A DNA stretch of 64,000 nt from Chitinophaga oryziterrae (GTDB lineage Bacteria > Bacteroidota > Bacteroidia > Chitinophagales > Chitinophagaceae), in contig NZ_WRXO01000004.1 of NCBI RefSeq assembly GCF_009758125.1, positions 310,001 through 374,000 on the forward strand, in the 5' to 3' direction. Positions 44,160 to 52,834 of this stretch are shown piece by piece (the stretch's first letter is position 1; each line of letters begins with the position of its first letter). The position numbers and the translations under genes are program-made. The notes below the pieces were generated by a model. That model was not told where the DNA came from. It worked only from the letters and a program-made list of their open reading frames with translations, and ran no database searches.

Positions 44160-44987
44160 TTATCCGAAGATAATTCTTACAGTCTGGTAAAAAGAGAGCT
44201 GCTGATAGCCTGAATTGCTGGTAAGCTGATCGCGATGGAAGCCTTGCAGGCCAAAAAGGCCGGCAGCATTCCCTTTATTGATGGCTACTTCGAGGTAGCC
44301 GGCAGCGTTGAACAGGGCAAGTTTATGTCCTTCGGGGACATCTGCATAAGTCTCCGCTATCTGGGTAATTACTTCATCTCTGCGGAAAAAAATAGAAAAC
44401 GGCCTGTTCTGGCGGTGTTCGTCAAATTGTTTGCGGGTGATGTTCACGACCACGTTCTCAAAGTTATCGATATGGATAATTTGTCCGTCTATATAATCCT
44501 GGCCGGTCATGGGTTGCAGGTTATTTTTGACGATATAGTCTGTGGCCGGCTGGCCCAGTTCCGCCAGGTCTTTCCCTTTTTGCAGTTCCTGGTAGGCCTG
44601 GGAGAAGCGTTTGATGATGCTGAAGGTATCTTTAGGCAGTTGTTTGTCTAATGGTAGTTTCACGACCCTCACCGGCATTCCGTCTGCGATCATTGTAGTA
44701 AGACCGTTATCAGCGCAGGCAATATACTGCCCGTTGTGTTCTGCAAGCAGGACGTAGTCTGCTTTGCGGTCGAACAGGTTAATGAGAACGATATGAAACG
44801 TTTTGGGAGGGAAGTAAGCGAAAGCCCCTTTACAGATGTATGTAGCCTGTGGCAGGTTAAAAGGAGAGATCTGATGAGTAATGTCCATTACCTGCGCTCC
44901 GGGACAGTTTTGCCACAGCTGCCCTTTGATAGCGCCTACCAGGTAATCCTGTAATCCTATGTCAGATGTTAGTGTAATAATGGACAT
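44160..44987 (-). CDS. SAM hydroxide adenosyltransferase (SAM hydrolase, DUF62)
   Basis: Enzyme of 275 residues that hydrolyses S-adenosylmethionine to adenosine and methionine in characterised homologues. The start SIITLTSDIGLQDYLVGAIKG carries the conserved DxGxxDxxVG motif; further matches are VMDITHQISPFN and GQIIHIDNFENVVVNITRKQF near the domain boundary. The ATG at 44987 (MSIITL) is used; an in-frame start at 45071 would add 28 residues with no place in the family. Length after correction is normal. Confidence 0.88.
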   Translation of the reverse strand: MSIITLTSDIGLQDYLVGAIKGQLWQNCPGAQVMDITHQISPFNLPQATYICKGAFAYFPPKTFHIVLINLFDRKADYVLLAEHNGQYIACADNGLTTMIADGMPVRVVKLPLDKQLPKDTFSIIKRFSQAYQELQKGKDLAELGQPATDYIVKNNLQPMTGQDYIDGQIIHIDNFENVVVNITRKQFDEHRQNRPFSIFFRRDEVITQIAETYADVPEGHKLALFNAAGYLEVAINKGNAAGLFGLQGFHRDQLTSNSGYQQLSFYQTVRIIFG

Positions 44988-45154
44988 GCAAAGAAAAATT
45001 CCTAATACCCAAAAAGAATGCCATTGGGGGCTTGGTGTAAATATTACTGCAAAGAAAGATAAAATCTGCATGCAGCCGTGTTTCAGCCCTCAAATAATTG
45101 TTCAGATGTGAATAACTATAAAGTAGCTGAGGGTTAATGGGTTACGTATAAAAG

Positions 45155-45192
45155 CAGGACGCAGAACGCTTTATGAAGCGTTCTGCGTCCTG
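45155..45192 (-). terminator. Terminator of the SDR gene
   Basis: Perfect 17-bp stem CAGGACGCAGAACGCTT with its complement (45155-45171, 45176-45192), tetraloop TATG, and a CTTTT tract on the minus strand, 32 nt after the stop. Confidence 0.85.
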
Positions 45193-45224
45193 TAAAAGAT
45201 TTATTTGGATAGGGAAGGAGGGCC

Positions 45225-46025
45225 TTATTTCAGTGGGGATCCCGGTTCTTTCTTAAAGTGATTGAACACTAATCCGTCGGAAAGTCCTGGCAGCAGCTTG
45301 CTTAACAATACCGTCAGTTTACCCATGCCGGTCAGTACCAGTGTACGCTTACGTTTGGCAATTGCTTTGATAATCGCCTGTGCCACAGCTTCCGCGCTCA
45401 TTAGTTTGCCCTCGTCCAGCGGGGTTTCGCCCTGCATTTTACCCTGTTCATTGAGAGCAGTGTTGCGTATATTGGAAGCAGTAAAGCCCGGGCATACCCA
45501 CATTACGTTAATGCCTGTATGCAGATTTTCGGTGCGTAATGCTTCCATGAAACCCTGCATGGCAAACTTGGAGGCAGAGTAGCCTGTACGTCCCGGCAGA
45601 CCTCTGTAACCAGCGATAGAAGACACACCTACGATGGTCCCTCCGGTTGCTAAAACAGCTGGTAAGGCGTACTTGGTGCAGTAGACGGTTCCCCAGAAGT
45701 TGATGTCCATCAGTTGTTTAAGCACGGAAACATCGGCATCGCGGAACAATGCGCGCATGGAGATCCCCGCGTTATTGATGAGGATATCTATCTTACCGAA
45801 CCGGTCTATGGTCTGCTCTATAAAGGATTTACAATCGGCTTCCACACTTACATCTGCTATATGTGTGTATAATGCGGGAGAGGATAGTTCCTGCTGTAAA
45901 GCCTGCAATGCGTCCTTTTTCCGGCCGCATACAGCTACTTTTGCACCTGCCTGGAGAAAAGCTATTGCTAACGCTTTACCAATACCGGATGTCCCACCGG
46001 TGATAACTACGACTTTGTTTTGCAT
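45225..46025 (-). CDS. Short-chain dehydrogenase/reductase
   Basis: Classical SDR of 266 residues. Cofactor loop TGGTSGIGKALAIAF, the NNAGIS motif, catalytic serine in VGVSSIAGYRG, and YSASK (YxxxK) followed by FAMQGFMEAL. After the loop the CGRKKDALQAL segment (basic residues) favours NADPH. The C-terminal helix-rich tail with LTVLLSKLLPGLSDGLV suggests association with membrane or a lipid-like substrate. Substrate unknown. Monocistronic, with promoter box and terminator. Confidence 0.9.
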   Translation of the reverse strand: MQNKVVVITGGTSGIGKALAIAFLQAGAKVAVCGRKKDALQALQQELSSPALYTHIADVSVEADCKSFIEQTIDRFGKIDILINNAGISMRALFRDADVSVLKQLMDINFWGTVYCTKYALPAVLATGGTIVGVSSIAGYRGLPGRTGYSASKFAMQGFMEALRTENLHTGINVMWVCPGFTASNIRNTALNEQGKMQGETPLDEGKLMSAEAVAQAIIKAIAKRKRTLVLTGMGKLTVLLSKLLPGLSDGLVFNHFKKEPGSPLK

Positions 46026-46043
46026 TATGATTTTTTTGCATCA

Positions 46044-46051
46044 CAAAAATA
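46044..46051 (-). promoter_or_regulatory. Promoter -7 box of the SDR gene
   Basis: TATTTTTG on the minus strand (TAnnTTTG), ending 18 nt before the ATG. No convincing -33 TTG. Confidence 0.4.
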
Positions 46052-46103
46052 GGGGAGCAATTTGACTATTTGTAAAGTTGTTTGAAAAAAAGTTTCTAAA
46101 AAC

Positions 46104-46133
46104 TTGGAGTAAATAAAATAATTCCTATTTTTG
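46104..46133 (+). promoter_or_regulatory. Promoter of tRNA-Lys
   Basis: TTG (46104-46106), 19-nt spacer, TATTTTTG (46126-46133): full Bacteroidetes consensus, 25 nt before the tRNA. Confidence 0.75.
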
Positions 46134-46158
46134 CACCCGCTTTGATAGAGAAGCGAAT

Positions 46159-46231
46159 GATTCCGTAGCTCAGTTGGTAGAGCAATACACTTTTAATGTA
46201 TGGGTCCTGGGTCCGAGTCCCAGCGGGATCA
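46159..46231 (+). tRNA. tRNA-Lys (TTT)
   Basis: Acceptor GATTCCG (46159-46165) pairs with CGGGATC (46224-46230), with one G-U pair; discriminator A. Anticodon stem ATACA/TGTAT encloses loop CTTTTAA with anticodon TTT. The D-arm GCTCAGTTGGTAGAGC and T-arm CTGGGTCCGAGTCCCAG are canonical. The full CCA is not encoded. Confidence 0.95.
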
Positions 46232-46242
46232 CCGAAAAGATA

Positions 46243-46267
46243 AAACCTGCGATAATCGCGGGTTTTT
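46243..46267 (+). terminator. Terminator of tRNA-Lys
   Basis: AAACCTGCG/CGCGGGTTT stem with a G-U pair and a 5-nt loop, followed by T residues, 11 nt after the tRNA. Confidence 0.75.
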
Positions 46268-46305
46268 CTATTTTAGTCGAGTGTTTAATCGAGTTCCTCT
46301 TGTAA

Positions 46306-46638
46306 ATTGCCCCGAAACTGATTACTGATAGCAACTCTTTTATTAGTACGCAGGTTTTGCAGGAACTGTGCAATATTGTTACTCGAAAATTCAAGTTCAG
46401 CTACGAACAGGCAGCTACGGCCATAAAGGAATGCAGCCAAAATAATAACCTTCACACCAATACAGAAGATACCGTTTTGCAGGCTTGCCAAATAGCAGAT
46501 CGCTATGGCTTTTCCTTCTACGATAGCATGATCGTTGCTGCGGCTTTGGAAAGCAACTGTAATATGCTTTATTCAGAAGACTTACATGACGGACAGGTTA
46601 TTGATGGAAAATTAACGGTAAAAAATCCCTTTAAGTAG
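46306..46638 (+). pseudogene. Decapitated PIN-domain toxin (VapC-like) remnant
   Basis: An open frame from just after a TAA at 46303 encodes about 110 residues that read as the C-terminal three quarters of a PIN domain: FISTQVLQELCNIVTRKF, then ACQIADRYGFSFYDSMIVAAAL, then NMLYSEDLHDGQVIDGKL and VKNPF. The first 25-30 residues of the family, with the first catalytic aspartate, are absent, and no start codon other than a TTG at 46357 is available. An antitoxin gene is also missing. It sits 75 nt beyond tRNA-Lys, a typical place for island insertion and deletion scars. Probably inactive. Confidence 0.75.
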
Positions 46639-46745
46639 ATAAGCCATTACCAATGTATCATTGCCAAATATACTTATTATAGATATTAGTACTAAATTTA
46701 GTGCTTTTAAGTAATTATTCACATACCTATTGATTTAAGACGCCC

Positions 46746-48101
46746 TTGAAACTATTAGTTGAAATAAAACACATACTCTTCTTCTCTGCTTTTTTGATAA
46801 AATCGCTATTTTGCTTTTCTCAAATTTCTACCCCTAAATTTCAATCTTTCGAGTCGATTGTTACAAACAAACCCAATTCCAATAAAGTATCTGAAAGCAC
46901 AAATAAACTGATCCAAAATAAAGAGGAGGAAGAAAGGAAAATAAAAAGTACATATCCCTTATCGCCAAAGATTAATCAAGTAAACGAAGAAAATGTGAAG
47001 GCGATGTATAGTGCGAATTCCGTTGATCCAGAGAATAGAACGGATGCTTTAAGTTACTTTAATAAAAGTTTTCAACAATTTTTGCAAATAAATCCCGATA
47101 GTTTTTCTATTACCAAGGCAGTATATCTTTCTGAAATGCCATATTACAATCAATCCTATAATTATTCTGAATTTGAAAAAGTGATTGAACAAAAAGCACA
47201 ATTGGTAAAATTTATATTAAAGCAGGAAGGATTGAATGAGAAAAGCAACTTAGCACTCCATTATGCTATACAAAAGCTATTTGGCCAATTGAATGATATT
47301 AAGGATCCTGTGCATAATAAGTATTATACTGTAGATAAAATCAGGTATGACTTTGAAGACCCAATGGGAGAACATGATTGGACAAAAATGTTTGTCACCA
47401 AATTACTATTAACTAATAAGGGGCAATGTCATTCTTTACCATTATTATATTTATGCATTTCAGAGCATTTAGGAGCGAAAGCATATCTCTCACTATCTCC
47501 TAATCATTCCTTTATACAATTCTTTGATGAATCTGGCAAACGATATAATTATGAAACAACTAATGCCCATCTAGTTTCAACCTCTTGGCTAATGCAATCA
47601 ACATACGTCAACTCTACTGCTTATAAAAACAAAATCTATCTTGATACACTCTCAAGTAGAAAATTATATGCGCAATGTTTAGCTGATTTGCTTTTATGTT
47701 ACCAGGAAAAATTAAAGGTAAATTACGATAGCTTCTCTCAAAGCCTGATAAATAAGATTTTGAAAGAGGATTCGGTAAATCTAACAGCATTAATGGTACG
47801 TGCTAATTATTATATTACCACATTTGAAAAATTGGCTCGTTCAAAAGGATACCCTCCAATTAAGGAATTTTATAAATATCCTGACTTACAATTAGCTTAT
47901 AATAATGCCAAATTAACGCAACAGGCAATTGCAGTAACAGGGTTTCAGGAAATGCCTCCTGAAGCATACAATAAGTGGCAGGAAACTTTAAAAGATGAAA
48001 AAACAAAGGAGCAAGAGAAATATGAACAAGAAAAAATGAACATAGAAATTAAAAAACTTCAGGTGGTTCCGAATAGTTTAACCAACAAGCTCAAAAAATA
48101 A
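46746..48101 (+). CDS. Secreted Cys-His (transglutaminase-like) protein, paralog A
   Basis: Exported protein of 451 residues starting with TTG at 46746; the signal peptide is about residues 9-26 (ILFFSAFLIKSLFCFSQ). Residues 55-110 are polar and charged. The core (about 205-260) has DWTKMFVTKLLLTNKGQCHSLP and AYLSLSPNHSFIQF, placing C228-H229 and H254 in the arrangement of transglutaminase/SirB1-like folds. The C-terminal third is helical, with a charged coiled tail. It is a clear paralog of the protein at 49803-50792: the core, the LDTLSS segment and the helical part correspond. It lies 24 nt before the RHS-tip gene. It may process or cap the toxin; the function is inferred only. Confidence 0.65.
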   Translation: MKLLVEIKHILFFSAFLIKSLFCFSQISTPKFQSFESIVTNKPNSNKVSESTNKLIQNKEEEERKIKSTYPLSPKINQVNEENVKAMYSANSVDPENRTDALSYFNKSFQQFLQINPDSFSITKAVYLSEMPYYNQSYNYSEFEKVIEQKAQLVKFILKQEGLNEKSNLALHYAIQKLFGQLNDIKDPVHNKYYTVDKIRYDFEDPMGEHDWTKMFVTKLLLTNKGQCHSLPLLYLCISEHLGAKAYLSLSPNHSFIQFFDESGKRYNYETTNAHLVSTSWLMQSTYVNSTAYKNKIYLDTLSSRKLYAQCLADLLLCYQEKLKVNYDSFSQSLINKILKEDSVNLTALMVRANYYITTFEKLARSKGYPPIKEFYKYPDLQLAYNNAKLTQQAIAVTGFQEMPPEAYNKWQETLKDEKTKEQEKYEQEKMNIEIKKLQVVPNSLTNKLKK

Positions 48102-48125
48102 ATTTTCATTTTTCAATAAATAAAG

Positions 48126-49280
48126 ATGCGTAACCTAAGGCCTTTGAATTTAATTATCATTCTTCTACTTTCTATATCATCAATTGCCCAAAATAAAAAT
48201 CCATACAAAAAGATTGGTAAGAAAGCAAGTATTGCAACCTTGACTAGTGGTAAGTATACAGAATTATTTGATGAAGACAGTATCCAAAAGATCGGTACCG
48301 CATTAATAAATATCAATACAATGCAGGTCGTCCATTTAATGGATGAAAATACTGAGATCCGAAGGAGACCTGATAATTCTACCAGCAGTAGGTTTTTAAG
48401 TACAGATCCTCTTACAGGGAGTTTTCCAATGTTAAGTCCGTATCAATATGCAAGTAACAGACCCATTGATGGTATTGATCTTGATGGTATGGAATATGTA
48501 ACATATACCTATGTTTTCAACTTAGATAAAAGAAACAATAACCCGGAATTAGGAAACCTTGCGAGCGCCAGCTATGTATGGTATAATGCTAATCAACATA
48601 ATGCCCATGGCAGTTTAGGGCAAGGTGTTCAATATATTATGAAATATCAGGTTGAAGGCAAAGAAGTTGGGCAGAATGCATATTTTGTTGCGAGGAATGC
48701 AAGTGCATTAGGAATAAGTACTGAATATGGGAACTATATGGGTGCTACCACTCTTTTTAATCCAAACACTGATGGATTGGGTAGTAGTAATACATATAAT
48801 TATGATTTGCCAGCAGTAGATCAGGTGGATTTTTTGGCTCAGCAACATGATCTTGCGTATGATAAATTAAATGCAGTTGGTGCAAATTCCTTATTTGGTG
48901 ATTGGGGAACAACTCCTATAGATGAAGCAGCATTAAATGGGTGGAATGATTTTAGGGATAAATATAAAACAGGAAGTAGTGATCCTTATAATGGTCAGGC
49001 TGTTACTACAGGTGAAAGAAAAGCAGCATGGAGAGGTGCAACACTGTTCAGCGATGTAGTAGGTAGTAAAAAGGGAGCAATATCCTTCTGGATGCAGCAA
49101 AATTATTCGAAGGAAGCTCTTAATCATGTAAATAAAGGAGTTTTTGGAACATCGGATATGAATTATAACTATAATTTATTTCTGGATAAATACATGGAAA
49201 AAGATGAGAACGGAGATTGGAGTAGGAAAGCAGGAATGTGGAACGAAGATAATAATACACCTATAGTACCTTCTAAATAA
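48126..49280 (+). CDS. Secreted RHS-tip protein with phospholipase A2-like toxin domain
   Basis: Protein of 384 residues in three parts. Residues 1-21: signal peptide (LNLIIILLLSISSIAQ). Residues 30-122: a leader region (IGTALININTMQVVHLM) followed by the end of an RHS core, RFLSTDPLTGSFPMLSPYQ then YASNRPIDGIDLDG; the long YD-repeat shell is absent. Residues 123-384: variable C-terminal domain with VDQVDFLAQQHDLAYDKLNAVG. The HDxxYD motif (H241-D242, Y245-D246) with a later D266-E267 resembles the PLA2 domain of parvovirus VP1 (HDxAYD). A secreted lipase toxin attacking membranes is the working inference. The next gene is a lipoprotein that could give immunity. AT-rich. Confidence 0.72.
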   Translation: MRNLRPLNLIIILLLSISSIAQNKNPYKKIGKKASIATLTSGKYTELFDEDSIQKIGTALININTMQVVHLMDENTEIRRRPDNSTSSRFLSTDPLTGSFPMLSPYQYASNRPIDGIDLDGMEYVTYTYVFNLDKRNNNPELGNLASASYVWYNANQHNAHGSLGQGVQYIMKYQVEGKEVGQNAYFVARNASALGISTEYGNYMGATTLFNPNTDGLGSSNTYNYDLPAVDQVDFLAQQHDLAYDKLNAVGANSLFGDWGTTPIDEAALNGWNDFRDKYKTGSSDPYNGQAVTTGERKAAWRGATLFSDVVGSKKGAISFWMQQNYSKEALNHVNKGVFGTSDMNYNYNLFLDKYMEKDENGDWSRKAGMWNEDNNTPIVPSK

Positions 49281-49288
49281 GTTATAGA

Positions 49289-49813
49289 ATGAAAGCAATT
49301 TGCGGAATGCGCATCTCAATTGTGATATTGATAATATTTTTCTGTTCTTGCAATAATTTATACAAAGCAGGCAATAGGGTTCCTCTTATGGATTTAAAAA
49401 TCACTACTAACGTAAATGATAAATTAGTCTATAGATATCTGGATACTATCAATAGTAAACTTGACACATCCAAAGGGTATCCCTTTTTAGCTAATGGAGG
49501 TGATTTGAAATACTTCCCAGACATAAATAAAATAGCCTATTTTGCTGATAGTCCATTTGAAGCATATCATCTTTCCTCAATTGGACTGTTTCACCTTGAA
49601 GAAGTGTATAATCCACAAATGTCTATGAATTGGGTAACACGAAAAGAAAGCCTAACCAAAGAAGATTATAATAGGATCGAAAGAAGAATTAATTCTTTGC
49701 TTGAAGGAGTTGTTATAAATGCCAAGGCCCAAAATATTCCCGATACAGTTATTTTTTTTGGGAAACCCTACGACACGGTGATTTGTAAATTAGCAACACC
49801 TTATGATCAGTAA
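49289..49813 (+). CDS. Lipoprotein, candidate immunity protein for the RHS-PLA2 protein
   Basis: A 174-residue protein with a lipoprotein signal: hydrophobic ISIVILIIFFCSCNN with the candidate lipid-attachment cysteine in FCSC. The mature part is mixed alpha/beta, with no recognised family. It starts 8 nt after the RHS-tip stop and overlaps the next gene by 11 nt, so it is translated with the toxin-like gene. The position (immediately downstream of a secreted toxin), small size and envelope location fit an immunity protein, but nothing in its sequence proves it. Confidence 0.55.
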   Translation: MKAICGMRISIVILIIFFCSCNNLYKAGNRVPLMDLKITTNVNDKLVYRYLDTINSKLDTSKGYPFLANGGDLKYFPDINKIAYFADSPFEAYHLSSIGLFHLEEVYNPQMSMNWVTRKESLTKEDYNRIERRINSLLEGVVINAKAQNIPDTVIFFGKPYDTVICKLATPYDQ

Positions 49814-50792
49814 GAAACTACTCATTTTAATTTTATATACCTCGGGATTTAATACTTTCTTTTGTGCTTATGCTCAAACGGATAATAACGCATCAATCCA
49901 AAAAAGCTATGAACAATCATATGACCTATTAGATTCTTGTCTTAAGAATAATTCTTCTTTTAAGAATGCTGTATTTATTGCAGAAAATTGCTACAAGGCC
50001 AATAGATATAGCAAACAGATATTTCAGGGTTTTATTACTGAATATGCGTTACTTTGCAAGCTGAACATAGATAATATTACTAATGAAGATAAAGGAGTTG
50101 ATTCTGTAAACTTTATAGGAAATTATGCAATTTTCAAGTTATTATGTGATACTTCTATATTCATCAACAAATCTGATTCTTTTCCTACATTACATCTCCC
50201 ATTCAAATATGATGAGGATGACCCTTCTGCTAAGGATGCATGGAGCAACATGTTTGTTTTCAAACTACTATTAACTCATACAGGGAACTGCCATAGTCTT
50301 GTCTATCTATATAAGATTCTAGCTGATGAATTGCACGTCAAATGTTGGCTCTCCTTAGCACCTAATCATATTTATATTCGTAACTACAGCGAAAAACATG
50401 GTTGGTACAATACCGAATTAACTAGTGGTACTTTCCCTACTGACGCTTGGATAATGACTACAACAAATACGCCATCAGAAGCTGTTCGTAATGGTCTTTA
50501 TATGGATACTCTCAGTAATCAACAGTCCATTGCATTATGTGTTCTAGACCTAGCCAAAGGCTATGAATTTCAAACGCACAATTATACCGACGGATTCATA
50601 TTAAAATGTTGCGACCTAGTACTCAAATACCATTCTATTAATCCAATGGCACTATTACTTAAAGCGGAATCACTAAAGAAATTATACCTCAAACAACATA
50701 AATTACAACCACAAGAAGCAGCCATCACTTATTCAAAGATGTCCAATACTTACATAACATTAGCCAAAATGGGATATCGTGAAATCTTTTGA
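49803..50792 (+). CDS. Secreted Cys-His (transglutaminase-like) protein, paralog B
   Basis: Exported protein of 329 residues; signal peptide about residues 5-24 (LLILILYTSGFNTFFCAYAQ). The core carries DAWSNMFVFKLLLTHTGNCHSL and CWLSLAPNHIYIRNYS, giving C163-H164 and H189 in the same order and spacing as paralog A (25-26 residues between Cys and His). The following YMDTLSNQQSIALCVLDLA and INPMALLLKAESLKKLY correspond to segments in paralog A as well. It overlaps the candidate immunity gene by 11 nt. No exact family recognised; Cys-His hydrolase or transferase is the structural guess. Confidence 0.65.
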   Translation: MISKKLLILILYTSGFNTFFCAYAQTDNNASIQKSYEQSYDLLDSCLKNNSSFKNAVFIAENCYKANRYSKQIFQGFITEYALLCKLNIDNITNEDKGVDSVNFIGNYAIFKLLCDTSIFINKSDSFPTLHLPFKYDEDDPSAKDAWSNMFVFKLLLTHTGNCHSLVYLYKILADELHVKCWLSLAPNHIYIRNYSEKHGWYNTELTSGTFPTDAWIMTTTNTPSEAVRNGLYMDTLSNQQSIALCVLDLAKGYEFQTHNYTDGFILKCCDLVLKYHSINPMALLLKAESLKKLYLKQHKLQPQEAAITYSKMSNTYITLAKMGYREIF

Positions 50793-50821
50793 TTGGCTGA
50801 TAGAGCAGGTTAAAAGGTCAG

Positions 50822-52591
50822 CTAAGGTTCGGGAACATGATCCGTATACACGTATACCCCAAGGTATAGCAGAATGACGAACAGCCTGTTTGCATGTTTT
50901 TCCGAAAAGGTTTGACCAGTTGAAAGACCATGGCAAACAATATTTCTTAAATTCCAGCCCTGGTCTGAGGTTAAGACAGTTCGTAGGTAGGTTGCAGTGT
51001 TTGGTGAAACAGTATTAACAAATGTGTGATCAGATAAGATGCTGTCAAACATTCTCACGTTCATCCCATTATTTTTACCTTCTCTTCTGACGTTGCCATC
51101 TGCCTGATCTAGTAAATTTAGACATGCGGATTCAATCTGGGGTATGATAAGATGCATTGCTATAGTAAAATCTCTTTTTAGAAATGCATGTATGCCTTTT
51201 TCTAGTATCTTATGACGTTCTGGATAGAAAATAGTCGATTGCCGCATGTGTGACATGACATTCTCTAATGTAATTATATGTCTTTCTTTTCCTTTTTTTA
51301 TAACATCTCTTAAAAATACCGATGAAAGGTCAAGATGCTTAGAAAGAGAGTGTATTTTATTGCCTTCTGGATCTTCTTTTAATCCTTTGATGCTGGACAA
51401 TTTTCTGCCATGTTCATCGTGTATACTTTTGTTGATTAAATCATAAATGCCCTGTGCTTGGGTTGGAATAAGATCTGTATTTGGAATAGATTCCAACGCG
51501 ATCCTATGAAGTACTTCTTCAAAAGAACCCGCAAGGGCTTTTTCAGAATAATGAATGAATACATCCCTTGGGATCTCCATTTCAATACTGTAGGGCTTTA
51601 GATGCCGGATCAGGGTTGATTCGTTCTTTCGCAATCTTTTCAGAAGAGCGTTAATTTGATCCTTACTTCCATATTTCTTAATATGGAAGTATAGCTTTTC
51701 GGTCAATATATGTTTTCTAAATTCTTCGGCATTATCAATCAACTCATCATATACTTTATGGATTTTACTAACTATTCTTATCAAATCATCCGTTCTTTTA
51801 TGTCGAAGATAATATTTTGCCAGAACTTTGAATGCCTCGTCAGCGGAGTGTCGCTCATACGAACGTTGCCCTTCTTTTTCTAAGCATAACATAAAGGCAT
51901 TTTCGAGTCTTTCAATAAGGTTATTTGTCATCTCATCCGATATTGGAATATGTTTATTGTCGACAAGAATCTCAAAACTTCGTAACCAGGTACCCGCTAG
52001 ATCCATCCGTACAATAGCATTTTCCAAATCAATGATGGAATCGATGGCTTCCATTTTTAAATCTTCAAATTTGAGTGTTGATGCAAGTTCTGCGGCTCTT
52101 CTCAATTTGGTGTATAGGGAATTTGAACTAGAATAACGTCCTTCCTTAAAACATTTTATTAGGCTTTCTATATATAGCTTTCCTGTCGTACTAGGTTCTG
52201 GCTTTTTTGCGGTCAGCTTACCCTTAAACACCCAAACTAGTCCGGCGTATCTGGCGATCAGGGCCGGATGTTTACAGGATATTGATCTTGTTTCCCAATA
52301 ACCAATTGTTTTATCGGTTATATCGGAGAGCTTGAAATGTTCTACATACTCATTATCGGATATAACGTGATAAGTTGGACCAAAATATGTCTTCCAGTTT
52401 TTCTGTCCATAATCACTGTTTTCAATAAAGGAAAATGCACGCACTTCGGCCATAGAATAGTCATCAATTTCCGTTCCTTCAGGGATTTTAGCTCTTATAA
52501 TCGAAAGTATGTTATCCTCTGAATCAATAACGCTTTGAGGATCATCTTCGAATCTTTTTAGTTCCTGTAAAATAATTTCATGTATTCCCAT
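50822..52591 (-). CDS. DUF4209-type HEPN domain protein
   Basis: Soluble protein of 589 residues. The C-terminal part matches DUF4209: a long helical region ending LTSDQGWNLRNIVCHGLSTG. RNIVCH gives R549-x4-H554, the RX4-6H motif that in HEPN ribonucleases forms the active site. HEPN proteins of this sort act in RNA-cleaving toxins and phage defence, and some are just structural. The N-terminal 450 residues are helical, without an identified domain. No nucleotidyltransferase (MNT) or other antitoxin is adjacent. It converges with paralog B over a 29-bp gap. Confidence 0.68.
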   Translation of the reverse strand: MGIHEIILQELKRFEDDPQSVIDSEDNILSIIRAKIPEGTEIDDYSMAEVRAFSFIENSDYGQKNWKTYFGPTYHVISDNEYVEHFKLSDITDKTIGYWETRSISCKHPALIARYAGLVWVFKGKLTAKKPEPSTTGKLYIESLIKCFKEGRYSSSNSLYTKLRRAAELASTLKFEDLKMEAIDSIIDLENAIVRMDLAGTWLRSFEILVDNKHIPISDEMTNNLIERLENAFMLCLEKEGQRSYERHSADEAFKVLAKYYLRHKRTDDLIRIVSKIHKVYDELIDNAEEFRKHILTEKLYFHIKKYGSKDQINALLKRLRKNESTLIRHLKPYSIEMEIPRDVFIHYSEKALAGSFEEVLHRIALESIPNTDLIPTQAQGIYDLINKSIHDEHGRKLSSIKGLKEDPEGNKIHSLSKHLDLSSVFLRDVIKKGKERHIITLENVMSHMRQSTIFYPERHKILEKGIHAFLKRDFTIAMHLIIPQIESACLNLLDQADGNVRREGKNNGMNVRMFDSILSDHTFVNTVSPNTATYLRTVLTSDQGWNLRNIVCHGLSTGQTFSEKHANRLFVILLYLGVYVYTDHVPEP

Positions 52592-52834
52592 GGCTAATAA
52601 AAAGTTTCAAAGTAAATAGACATTAAATGTATAAAGACTCGTTGTTTTTTGAGAGCTCACTATCGTTCCTATATAAAAATCGTTATTCAATCTGACATAC
52701 CATAATTGTACTGTTTTAATGGAAATTTTTACTGAAAGATATGCATTCGAAGTTGATTTAGCTATAGCTCTTGAGGTAAGGACTAATGCGACACTGTAAT
52801 CGGTAATCTAAAGATCAGCCGGAAATAAAGTTCC

